DNA of 64,000 bases from Streptomyces marianii (GTDB taxonomy: Bacteria; Actinomycetota; Actinomycetes; Streptomycetales; Streptomycetaceae): positions 2,142,501 to 2,206,500 of the forward strand of contig NZ_VAWE01000001.1 of the NCBI RefSeq assembly GCF_005795905.1. The letters are read 5' to 3'. The position numbers and the translations under genes are program-made. This document shows, piece by piece, positions 21,005 to 28,198 of the stretch (within the stretch, counting starts at the first letter, position 1; every line of letters begins with the position of its first letter). The notes beneath the pieces are model-generated. The model did no database searches and was not told the origin of the DNA. It saw only the letters and a list, made by a program, of their open reading frames with translations.

Positions 21005-21748
21005 ATGATTTTCCGTACCCGGCCGGTGTTTCGTTCCATCGCCGTCCTGGCGGTCGTCGCCGGGTTGGTGACCGGTTGCGCGAAGGGCGACAAAGGCACC
21101 ACGCCTACCGACAGCGCTGCCCCGAGCAAGGACGTCGGCACTGGGGAGGCCGGTGGGTCGGGCGACGGGGCGGCGCAGATCGTCAAGAGCGCCAACACGG
21201 CGATGCGCGAGACCACTTTCCACTCCTCCGGCACGACCACCGCGTTCGGTGGCGGGAAGCAGGAGATGTGGTCGGACCCCGAGCAGGGGTTCCGTTTGGA
21301 GGCGTCGGGAGGCGGTACGTCCGGCGAGATGTACTGCAAAGACGGCACGACCTACACGAGCGCCCCGCTCTTCGCGGACGCGCTGAAGCAGCGCGGGCAG
21401 CAGATCACCGTGCCCGACGCCCTTACCGACGTCTTCGTGACCACCGAGTCCGGTCAGGGCTGCGACGTGTACTACACGATCTCCGAGACGGCAGAACTCG
21501 CACCGGAAAAGGACCGGAAGCTCGACGGCAAGCAGACCACAGCCGTCCGAGTCTCCGCCGGAGCGGCGGAGGACACCTACTTCATCGAGAACGGCGCCTC
21601 GCATCTGCTCCTGCTGGAGTCCTCGCGCGACGGGCGGACGAGCACGACGACGTACGACTCGTTCGGGGACAAGTTCCCGATCACCCTGCCACCGAAGGAG
21701 AAGACCATGTCCATGCCCGAGTTCCGCAGCCAAGTCATGGGCAGCTGA
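21005..21748 (+). CDS. Lipoprotein, copy 1 of 3 in the island
   Basis: A 247-aa lipoprotein. The signal peptide has a basic start, a hydrophobic core and the lipobox LVTGC with Cys24. A Ser/Gly-rich linker leads to a body that may have the LppX/LolA-like lipid-carrier fold (fold is inference). The ribosome site is weak (GCGAAAG). The copy at 24833 is nearly identical, including about 45 bases before the start with shared TAGCGAAAG and a shared 3' flank ACACAGGGTAAGCCG. The 234 bases upstream of this gene hold no gene I can support. Confidence 0.85.
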   Translation: MIFRTRPVFRSIAVLAVVAGLVTGCAKGDKGTTPTDSAAPSKDVGTGEAGGSGDGAAQIVKSANTAMRETTFHSSGTTTAFGGGKQEMWSDPEQGFRLEASGGGTSGEMYCKDGTTYTSAPLFADALKQRGQQITVPDALTDVFVTTESGQGCDVYYTISETAELAPEKDRKLDGKQTTAVRVSAGAAEDTYFIENGASHLLLLESSRDGRTSTTTYDSFGDKFPITLPPKEKTMSMPEFRSQVMGS

Positions 21749-21869
21749 CACACAGGGTAAGCCGAAGGGTCGTGCTCGTCGGCCGTTCTTACACCACGCC
21801 GTCTCGACCTGCGGATAATTGGACCCGCAACGCTGCACCACCGCCACCGGCACGAAGGGGAAGCGCCTG

Positions 21870-22103
21870 ATGGGCACTCAGCAGGAGAAGGACGAGCTGT
21901 ACGCGCTCGACATCAGTGAAGTGGAGTGGCAGGGCGCCCCAGGCACGAGCCCCGACGAGGAACGTGTGGAGATCGCGTACCTACCAGGGGGTGCCGTGGC
22001 GATGCGGTCGTCGCTGGACCCGGAGACCGTCCTGCGCTACACCGAGGCCGAGTGGCGCGCGTTCGTCTTGGGCGCCAGGGACGGGGAGTTCGACCTGCAG
22101 TGA
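21870..22103 (+). CDS. DUF397-like small protein
   Basis: A 77-aa protein starting at the ATG at 21870, which has GAAGGGGAAG upstream. It ends with RYTEAEWRAFVLGARDGEFDL, the closing pattern of DUF397 proteins of actinobacteria, and earlier has VEIAYLPGGAVAMRSSLDPE. DUF397 genes normally sit beside an XRE-type regulator (BldB/WhiJ-type pairs). None is present here, so it is an orphan copy, possibly moved with the island. Confidence 0.75.
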   Translation: MGTQQEKDELYALDISEVEWQGAPGTSPDEERVEIAYLPGGAVAMRSSLDPETVLRYTEAEWRAFVLGARDGEFDLQ

Positions 22104-22261
22104 GTTGAGCCGACTCGAGAAGGGGGCGGGGTCCGCCATGTGGAGTGTGCCCCTCTCCCTTCGCCCTGTCTACGGTCGGGCTGCCGAAGTACCCGTCCAT
22201 AGACGGATCCGGAAGGGTGAGTTGGCCCCGCGCCGGTGAAGGGCCAGGAGGCCGGACAGGC

Positions 22262-22588
22262 AAAGGCGACGAGCTGGCAGACGGCGACGAGTCACAGATC
22301 CAGAACAGTCGGGGTAGCCTGCTGCGCCTGATGCGTGGCGTCTCCGACGTGCCCGAAGGTTCAACGGAAGCCAAGAACTTCGACCTGATCTACCAGGCGC
22401 AGCAGGGCTATATGGCCGAGCAACTGGCCGACGGCGACCTCTCCAACCCCAAGACACTGGAAGACCGCGCCCAGCGGATCGGTGAAGTCTTCGGAGCGAT
22501 CACGGCGGTCGGCGGCGACCTCGATCTGGGACAGCGGGACGCCGCCAACTCCGAGGCCGGCGAGAAGCGCTTCTACGGCTACCACATA
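22262..22588 (+). pseudogene. Remnant of a second large effector, cut by an IS element
   Basis: The open frame encodes a segment matching the C-terminal third of the 17423-19699 product: LLRLMRGVSDVPEGS here against LIRVMRGVSDGVLGK there, later an AITAVGGDLDL-type segment and RFYGYHI against RYSYHV. There is no supported N-terminal part upstream. It stops at base 22588, where the IS630 element begins. Across the element the frame would continue ITAQEPGKPC and end at 23747, so about 100 residues present in the intact homologue are missing. It is therefore a fragment, not a gene. Confidence 0.75.
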
Positions 22589-22615
22589 TTGATCAGAAAC
22601 TCATGGGGTTCTCGT
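22589..22615 (+). repeat. Left terminal inverted repeat of the IS630 element
   Basis: Starts TTGATCAGAAAC and ends in a GGGTTCT block; matches the right end except for scattered mismatches. It overlaps the last codons of the transposase gene. Confidence 0.8.
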
Positions 22616-23636
22616 TCAGGACGTAGCGGACGTGCGGGCCACCGAAGTAGCCGCGGACGATGTGCGGCTGGCGCTGGCGTCGGCGGAAGAAGCGGCGGGT
22701 TTCGGCGGCGAGTTCGGCTTGATCGCGGGCTCGGTGCTGGCGGGGCAGGCTGTGCTTGAGGTCGGCGTTGACCAGCTCGTCGGGGTTCAGCTCGGGCGAG
22801 TAGGCGGGGAGGAAGTGCAGCTCAACGTCGTCGAGGTGGGCGGTGAGCCAGTCGCGCACCTTCTTGGACCGGCGGGCGGAGTGTCCGTCGACGACGAGGT
22901 GGACCCTTTGGTCGAAGTGGCCGGCGAGCCGGTCCAGGAAGCGGCACATCACCTCCGCGGTGAAGCTCTCGGTGAAGACCATGAAGTGCATGCGGCCCTT
23001 GGTGCTGATCGCGGACATCGCGTTCACGGAGAACCGATTCCCGCTCCGCCGCACGATGGGCGTCTTCCCTTTCTCTCCCCAGGTGCGGCCGGTGACCTGG
23101 TCGGCGAAGAGGATCCCACCGCCGTCGGCCTTCGCCTTCGTGCGGATCTTCGGCCAGGTCTCCTGGTGCCAGCGGCGCACGGCCTCGGGGTCCTGTTCGA
23201 CGGCCCGTTTGTCCGGGCGCTGGAACGACAGCCCCCACCGCTTCAGGTACTTGCCCACCCCCGGTTCGGTCAGCCGCACCCGGTACAGCTTCGCGATCAG
23301 GCCACCGATCAGCCGCCGCGTCCACAGCTGCCCGCTCAAGCCCACGTCACAGGGCCGGTGGTCGAGGACCGCCTGCCGCAGGGCGGCCTGCTCCGACTCC
23401 CCAAGCACCTGGTGCACCACCCCGACCGGCTTGCCCCGCGGCTGCATGACCAGCGCCTCTCGCCCGCCGGCCTGCCACTTCGCCCACCAGCTGTCGACGG
23501 CCTTCAGCGACACGCCGAAGACTGCCGCCACGTCTCCACGGTCCCGGCCCGCCACCAACACGGCCACCGCACGCAGCCGCAGGGCCTCCTGCGCCGACGG
23601 CGACAGACGCCGCGCGTCCCCCACCAGATCGCTCAC
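22593..23636 (-). CDS. IS630-family transposase
   Basis: A 347-aa cut-and-paste DDE transposase from a GTG. An N-terminal helix-turn-helix lies at about residues 15-60 (GDVAAVFGVSLKAVDSWWAKW), followed by a second winged-helix segment. The DDE core shows Asp in ILFADQVTG, Asp in HLVVDGHSARRSKKV and Glu in YSPELNPDELVNADLK, the IS630 pattern. It appears complete and could be active. Its own promoter would lie in the right terminal region. Confidence 0.93.
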   Translation of the reverse strand: MSDLVGDARRLSPSAQEALRLRAVAVLVAGRDRGDVAAVFGVSLKAVDSWWAKWQAGGREALVMQPRGKPVGVVHQVLGESEQAALRQAVLDHRPCDVGLSGQLWTRRLIGGLIAKLYRVRLTEPGVGKYLKRWGLSFQRPDKRAVEQDPEAVRRWHQETWPKIRTKAKADGGGILFADQVTGRTWGEKGKTPIVRRSGNRFSVNAMSAISTKGRMHFMVFTESFTAEVMCRFLDRLAGHFDQRVHLVVDGHSARRSKKVRDWLTAHLDDVELHFLPAYSPELNPDELVNADLKHSLPRQHRARDQAELAAETRRFFRRRQRQPHIVRGYFGGPHVRYVLNENPMSF

Positions 23637-23649
23637 ACACCACCAACGA

Positions 23650-23676
23650 CCCAGAACCCAAACCGTTTCGGATCAA
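23650..23676 (-). repeat. Right terminal inverted repeat of the IS630 element
   Basis: Ends CGTTTCGGATCAA, the inverted partner of the left end, followed directly by the second TA of the target duplication at 23677-23678. Confidence 0.8.
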
Positions 23677-23701
23677 TAACAGCGCAGGAGCCAGGAAAGC
23701 C

Positions 23702-24685
23702 ATGTCGCAGAAAACAACCAGCCCAGCCATACCCGCGAAGCCCTTGATCGTGCTCGGGGTCTGTCTTGCTCTGCTGGGCGGGATCGGGTCATGGCTCTTC
23801 TTCGGCCGTGAGACGGCTATTCCCTGCAACGGACTGCCCGACAACAAGCGCGTGCAGAAGTCCTTGGGAGCGGCCATGCAGCCCGGCATGAGCTGCACCG
23901 CAGTCGGCGACGCCATAGTGAAGGCGACCACGGGAAGCGAGCCCGGTCGCCACACCCAGCCGCAGACCCAAGCGCTGAAGGACGTGCTGTTCGCCCTAGG
24001 GTTGGCGGACTCGGACGACCTCACACTCGACCCCGCGCTCCGCGTCCCCCTCGCCACCGCCCTGGCCGACTACGCACCCGACGTTCACGAGATGCTCGCC
24101 GGCCTCGACTCTGACTACGTGATCAACGCGGACGAGACGGATCCACCGTGGGAGGAGGGAGGCACCTATCATCTTGCGGTCTACAACACGTTCTTCCGGG
24201 ACATCGTGCGCGCGATTGCACAGGACCCGCAGGCCTACGCCACCCTGCGCATGGCCGAGACCCGGTACGGGGCGCAGCAGCTCGCGGCCGTCCCCACCGG
24301 CGCCTCGGGCTACTCGCTCTCCCTCCCACCAACGGCGAACGCCCGCGCGTTCGGCATCCTGGACGGCATCGCCGACGCGGTCTACCGCAGCCAGGACACA
24401 CAGCAGGCTCAGAAGTGGCGCAGCACTGTGTGGGACCTCCTGCTAAACGAGCAGGCCGCCCCGCGCGCCTATCAGGACGACCCCGTCGGGCACCTCACCG
24501 CAACCTGGCTCCATGAGCTCCGGAACACCCCGAAGGATGACCGTCCGGATCGTCTGCGCACCCAGGGGGTCGACATGGCCCGCGCCTGGCTGCAGGCGAG
24601 GAACGCAGACGAGCAGACCCAGAAAGGCCTGCTTGCCAAGGTGGAACGCAGCGCCCTCAGCGCCTACCGGGAAATTAAGCCTTAA
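23702..24685 (+). CDS. Membrane-anchored protein sharing the effector's C-terminal module
   Basis: A 327-aa protein with one transmembrane segment at about residues 14-35 (LIVLGVCLALLGGIGSWLFF) and an outside domain. Its middle (VPLATALADYAPDVHEML, then YNTFFRDIVRAIAQDPQAY) and later ARAFGILDGIADAVY line up in order with the C-terminal region of the 17423-19699 product (VPLGRAMNDYSEDLFTIL, SLIRVMRGVSDG, EVASVMGTMTGIG). It sits after the broken effector in the same relative place that 19709-20770 sits after the intact effector. The role is unknown; a surface-displayed partner or decoy of the effector is one hypothesis. Confidence 0.65.
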   Translation: MSQKTTSPAIPAKPLIVLGVCLALLGGIGSWLFFGRETAIPCNGLPDNKRVQKSLGAAMQPGMSCTAVGDAIVKATTGSEPGRHTQPQTQALKDVLFALGLADSDDLTLDPALRVPLATALADYAPDVHEMLAGLDSDYVINADETDPPWEEGGTYHLAVYNTFFRDIVRAIAQDPQAYATLRMAETRYGAQQLAAVPTGASGYSLSLPPTANARAFGILDGIADAVYRSQDTQQAQKWRSTVWDLLLNEQAAPRAYQDDPVGHLTATWLHELRNTPKDDRPDRLRTQGVDMARAWLQARNADEQTQKGLLAKVERSALSAYREIKP

Positions 24686-24832
24686 AGCCGCCTTGAAGCC
24701 TGCGTTTCACCGGATTCCTGCACACTCGGGGCTCCGCGTGGTGCCTCGACAGCCCGGAATCCCTGGCGCCGGCCACAGATCGCTCCGGAATGCTCGAACA
24801 AGCTCCACTACAATAGCGAAAGAGACAAATTA

Positions 24833-25576
24833 ATGATTTCCCGTATCCGGCCTGTGTTTCGTTCCTTCGCCGTCCTGGCGGTCGTCGCCGGGTTGGTGAC
24901 CGGTTGCGCGAAGGGCGACAAAGGCACCACGCCTACCGACAGCGCTGCCCCGAGCAAGGACGTCGGCACTGGGGAGGCCGGCGGGTCGGGCGACGGGGCG
25001 GCGCAGATCGTCAAGAGCGCCAACACGGCGATGCGCGAGACCACTTTCCACTCCTCCGGCACCACCACCGCGTTCGGTGGCGCGAAGCAGGAGATGTGGT
25101 CAGACCCCGAGCAGGGCTTCCGTTTGGAGGCGTCGGGAGGCGGTACGTCCGGCGAGATGTACTGCAAAGACGGCACGACCTACACGAGCGCCCCGCTCTT
25201 CGCGGACGCGCTGAAGCAGCGCGGGCAGCAGATCACCGTGCCCGACGCCCTTACCGACGTCTTCGTGACCACCGAGTCCGGTCAGGGCTGCGACGTGTAC
25301 TACACGATCTCCGAGACGGCAGAACTCGCACCGGAAAAGGACCGGAAGCTCGACGGCAAGCAGACCACAGCCGTCCGAGTCTCCGCCGGAGCGGCGGAGG
25401 ACACCTACTTCATCGAGAACGGCGCCTCGCATCTGCTCCTACTGGAGTCCTCGCGCGACGGGCGGACGAGCACGACGACGTACGACTCGTTCGGGGACAA
25501 GTTCCCGATCACCCTGCCGCCGAAGGAGAAGACCATGTCCATGTCCGAGTTCCGCAGCCAAGTCATGAGCAGCTGA
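24833..25576 (+). CDS. Lipoprotein, copy 2 of 3
   Basis: 247 aa, nearly identical to 21005-21748. The visible differences are at the N-terminus (MISRIRPVFRSFAV), AFGGAK instead of AFGGGK, and SMSEFRSQVMSS at the end. Lipobox LVTGC is kept. The start region TTAATGATTTCCCGT matches copy 3 more closely than copy 1. An IS5-family remnant begins about 25 bases after the stop. The near-identity over the full length points to recent duplication or gene conversion. Confidence 0.85.
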   Translation: MISRIRPVFRSFAVLAVVAGLVTGCAKGDKGTTPTDSAAPSKDVGTGEAGGSGDGAAQIVKSANTAMRETTFHSSGTTTAFGGAKQEMWSDPEQGFRLEASGGGTSGEMYCKDGTTYTSAPLFADALKQRGQQITVPDALTDVFVTTESGQGCDVYYTISETAELAPEKDRKLDGKQTTAVRVSAGAAEDTYFIENGASHLLLLESSRDGRTSTTTYDSFGDKFPITLPPKEKTMSMSEFRSQVMSS

Positions 25577-25599
25577 CACAGGGTAAGCCGGAGGGCGAT

Positions 25600-26049
25600 G
25601 GCAGCGGGATGCCCTGGGCATCGGACAGCACGTGCAGCTTGCTGCCCTTCTTGCCGCGATCGACCGGGTTCGGCCCGGTCAGCGATCCCCCCTTTTGGCG
25701 CGAACGGAGGCCGCGTCGACGATCGCCGAGGTCAATACCACCTCGCCCCGGGCCCCGAGCTCGTCCAGCACCGCCCGGTGCAGCCGGCGCCACAGGCCGA
25801 CCTCGGTCCATACCGTGAAGCGGCGATGCGCGGTGGCGGGCGACGTGCCGAACGTCGGCGACAGATGCCGCCAGGCACAGCCGCTGGTCAGGGCGTACAC
25901 CACTGCCGTGAACACAGCCCGCTGGTCACACGGAGCGGTCCCACCACCTTGCGGACGAGCAGCGAACGACGGCAGAACGGGGCCGCCAGTTCCCAGAGTC
26001 CATCAGGAACCAGACGCTTCGATAGATCAGCACCCACGACCGGCATCAT
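25600..26049 (-). pseudogene. IS5-family transposase remnant
   Basis: Minus-strand coding remains of an IS5-type transposase: VPDGLWELAAP near the start, then YALTSGCAWRHLSPTFG, HRRFTVWTEVGLWRRLH, and PNPVDRGKKGSKLHVLSD. One base is missing after ELAAP (near 25980), breaking the frame. A second frame change occurs at CCAAAAGGGGGG (25688-25699), where a -1 slip would restore the frame; in some IS5-group elements such A/G runs are programmed frameshift sites. The DDE C-terminal half is absent: the homology ends near 25600, right after the lipoprotein copy 2. Confidence 0.8.
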
Positions 26050-26082
26050 GCCGCACGAACATCACGTCACGTGAGGAAACCT

Positions 26083-26667
26083 CTACGCCTTGATTGGTGC
26101 GGCCGACCTGGCGGCCTGCTCGATCTTCGCGCGGTGGGCTGCACGGGCTTCCTCGTCGATCTGCTTCTCGTGTTCAGCGCGCAGCCCGGTCCGGCCGTCG
26201 AGACCCTCTCGCAGGATGTCGGCGTGCCCGGCATGCCGGATGGACTCACCGAGGACATGGACCATGATGGCGAAGAGGTTCGTGTTCTGATAGGGCTCCG
26301 GCCACCACGGGACGTGGCCGGGGGCGTCGAGGGGAAGCTCGTTGATCGTCGCGTCAGAGTGTTTCCAGGTGCGCCGGTAGAAGCCGATGATCTGATCGCG
26401 GGTCTCGTCCTTGGCCGCCCACAGGTCGCTGCCGTCGGAGTCCTGCCACCGGGGCAGCGGTTCCGGGGAAGGGCGCTCGAAGACCTCGCCGAAGTACCTG
26501 GCCTCGACGGTGGCCACGTGTTTGACCAGGCCGAGGAGATTGGTACCGGTCGCTGTCAAAGGTCGGCGGGCGTCGTATTCGGACAAGCCGTCGAGTTTCC
26601 AGAGCAGCGCCTCGCGGTCCCGCCGCAGTCTCCCGTGCAGATTGTCTTTCGCGAATTCATCGATCAT
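26083..26667 (-). CDS. DinB-like (DUF664) family protein
   Basis: A 194-aa four-helix-type protein of the DinB/YfiT superfamily. MIDEFAKDNLHGRLRRDREALLWKLDGL starts the first helix. LVKHVATVEARYF supplies a first histidine and HVLGESIRHAGHADILRE supplies two more, the usual three-histidine metal site. Members act as thiol transferases or metal-dependent hydrolases; the substrate is unknown here. It is flanked by mobile-element remains on both sides and points against the island genes, so it probably arrived by transfer. Confidence 0.8.
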   Translation of the reverse strand: MIDEFAKDNLHGRLRRDREALLWKLDGLSEYDARRPLTATGTNLLGLVKHVATVEARYFGEVFERPSPEPLPRWQDSDGSDLWAAKDETRDQIIGFYRRTWKHSDATINELPLDAPGHVPWWPEPYQNTNLFAIMVHVLGESIRHAGHADILREGLDGRTGLRAEHEKQIDEEARAAHRAKIEQAARSAAPIKA

Positions 26668-26672
26668 GCGGC

Positions 26673-26801
26673 ATGAGCCTGCCATGGGCTGTTCGTGGTC
26701 TCAAGATCCCGTACGTGGTCCGCAACGGCTGGCAGAGCCGAGACCTGGCCATGGCCGTCGCCCTGACCTGCTACAAGAAACTTGCGAAACTTGCCACGTG
26801 A
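26673..26801 (+). pseudogene. Short frame, possible transposase C-terminus
   Basis: A 42-codon open frame ending RDLAMAVALTCYKKLAKLAT and stopping 12 bases before lipoprotein copy 3. The sequence WQSRDLAMAVALTCYKKLAKL looks like the tail of a transposase or other larger protein, but I do not recognise it with certainty, and no N-terminal part is present. It probably marks a recombination junction. Confidence 0.35.
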
Positions 26802-26813
26802 GACACCCTCTTA

Positions 26814-27221
26814 ATGATTTCCCGTGTCCGGCCTGTGTCTCGTTCCATCGCCGTCCTGGCGGTCGTCGCCGGGTTGGTGACCGGTTGCGCGAAGGGCGAC
26901 AAAGGCACCACGCCTACCGAGTCCGGTCAGGGCTGCGACGTGTACTACACGATCTCCGAGACGGCAGAACTCGCACCGGAAAAGGACCGGAAGGTCGACG
27001 GCAAGCAGACCACAGCCGTCCGGGTCTCCGCCGGAGCGGCGGAGGACACCTACTTCATCGAGAACGGCGCCTCGCATCTGCTCCTGCTGGAGTCCTCGCG
27101 CGACGGGCGGACGAGCACGACGACATACGACTCGTTCGGGGACAAGTTCCCGATCACGCTGCCGCCGAAGGAGAAGACCATGTCCATGTCCGAGTTCCGC
27201 AGCCAGATCATGGGTGGCTGA
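26814..27221 (+). CDS. Lipoprotein, copy 3 of 3, internally deleted
   Basis: 135 aa: identical in layout to copies 1 and 2 for the signal peptide and lipobox (LVTGC), then TTPTE joins directly to SGQGCDVYY. Exactly 112 codons (336 bases) are missing. In the intact copies the missing segment is bounded by ACCGA at both ends (21107-21111 and 21443-21447 in copy 1), and only one ACCGA remains here. The frame is kept and the C-terminal half is nearly unchanged, so a short lipoprotein may still be made, but the predicted fold would be halved. Confidence 0.75.
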   Translation: MISRVRPVSRSIAVLAVVAGLVTGCAKGDKGTTPTESGQGCDVYYTISETAELAPEKDRKVDGKQTTAVRVSAGAAEDTYFIENGASHLLLLESSRDGRTSTTTYDSFGDKFPITLPPKEKTMSMSEFRSQIMGG

Positions 27222-27422
27222 CGCACGGGCAGGCCGCGGCATCGTCCGTATCACTCGGTGTTCGGCCCTTCCCAGCCGCCGTACTCACCCTGGCTGGTAC
27301 TACGCTTCTGCCCGGTCAGCCCCCACTTCACGAGGCGCCCCTGCCTCCGGCTCGGGGTTGGCACCACATCTTCCCCCGGGGACTCCCACCCCCAAGCAAC
27401 CGCCCATGCTGGGCAAACTGCC

Positions 27423-27458
27423 AGAAGGGGCACGCTCCGGGTGGAGCGGGCCCCTTCT
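27423..27458 (-). terminator. Strong nested terminator downstream of the WXG100 genes
   Basis: AGAAGGGGC (27423-27431) pairs with GCCCCTTCT (27450-27458), with an inner hairpin GCTCC-GGGT-GGAGC (27434-27447). It lies 22 bases beyond the last WXG100 stop and between convergent transcription units. Confidence 0.85.
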
Positions 27459-27480
27459 CGTACCCCCGTGGGGGTGTGTA

Positions 27481-27786
27481 TCAGAAGGACTCGGTGAAGA
27501 GCCGCGAACCCTTGATGTCCGTTGCCCGGTAGCTGTCCTTGCCCCGTTCGACGATCTGGGCGACGAGTTCCAGACGGTCCCTCATGTCCTCAGCGCGCTT
27601 CTTGTACTTGCCCTGAAGGATCTCGTACTCGCGGTGCGCCTCACCGTCCCAGGTGCCGGTCACCACCTTGAGCGCCTGGTCCATCTCAACCAGGTCGTTG
27701 ACGATGTTCTTCGAGACGGTGCGAATGCGGTTCGCCATCTCCTGGACGCTCTCATACCGGACCTTGGTGCCGATGTCGTCGGCCAT
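27481..27786 (-). CDS. WXG100-family secreted protein (Esx), distal gene of the pair
   Basis: A 101-aa ESAT-6/CFP-10-type helical hairpin, with W45-D-G in VTGTWDGEAHREYEIL between two helices and GAGGAG before the ATG. It ends RATDIKGSRLFTESF; the YxxxD-like secretion signal of some CFP-10 partners may be represented by YRATD. It is translated 47 bases after the other WXG100 gene and presumably forms a heterodimer with it that is secreted by EccC. This is one of the pair called EsxA/EsxB in S. coelicolor (SCO5723/SCO5724); I cannot safely say which. Confidence 0.92.
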   Translation of the reverse strand: MADDIGTKVRYESVQEMANRIRTVSKNIVNDLVEMDQALKVVTGTWDGEAHREYEILQGKYKKRAEDMRDRLELVAQIVERGKDSYRATDIKGSRLFTESF

Positions 27787-27833
27787 GATGTTCTCCTCGC
27801 GGTGTTTCAGTGAACGTGGCGCGTCGGTATCGC

Positions 27834-28160
27834 TCAGACGTTGTTCAGAGCGGAATTGGCAGCGGCGAACGAAGCACGGACTTCGTCGTCGTTGGCGTTG
27901 CTGAGGTTCTTGGTCTCACCCACGGCGTTCAGCAGCACGTTGAGCAGCCGGCGGATCGTGTCGTGGTCCTCGTTGAGCAGGACCTGGGCCTTCTTGAATC
28001 CCGCGGCACCGACACCGGTCCAACCCGCGCTGCAGGTCTCGAGGATGTTGGCCAGCTCGCGAGCCTGCTTGCTCACCTCGGTGCCGGTCTCCATGATCTT
28101 GTTCTTCGCCTGGACGACCGGATCGTCGGCAAGTCCGAACCCGCCTGCGGGGCTGGTCAT
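27834..28160 (-). CDS. WXG100-family secreted protein (Esx), proximal gene of the pair
   Basis: A 108-aa WXG100 protein. The turn is W47-T-G in CSAGWTGVGAAGFKKAQ, between an amphipathic first helix (QAKNKIMETGTEVSKQARELANIL) and a second (DHDTIRRLLNVLLNAVGETKNL). AAGGAG lies before the ATG. It follows a mycosin gene by 38 bases. It is the likely dimer partner of 27481-27786. EsxA/EsxB naming is not resolved from sequence alone. Confidence 0.92.
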   Translation of the reverse strand: MTSPAGGFGLADDPVVQAKNKIMETGTEVSKQARELANILETCSAGWTGVGAAGFKKAQVLLNEDHDTIRRLLNVLLNAVGETKNLSNANDDEVRASFAAANSALNNV

Positions 28161-28198
28161 ATGAAGCTCCTTGTTGTTGGAGTTGTCGTCATGCGCAG

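Larger units (their letters stand above)
22589..23676 (-). mobile_element. IS630-family insertion sequence, 1088 bp, intact
   Basis: The ends are imperfect inverted repeats: left TTGATCAGAAAC, then GGGTTCT, and right (reverse complement) TTGATCCGAAAC, then GGGTTCT. TA dinucleotides flank both ends (22587-22588 and 23677-23678), the target duplication expected of IS630. It holds one full transposase gene on the minus strand, with no frameshift. It has inserted into a degraded effector gene. Confidence 0.9.
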
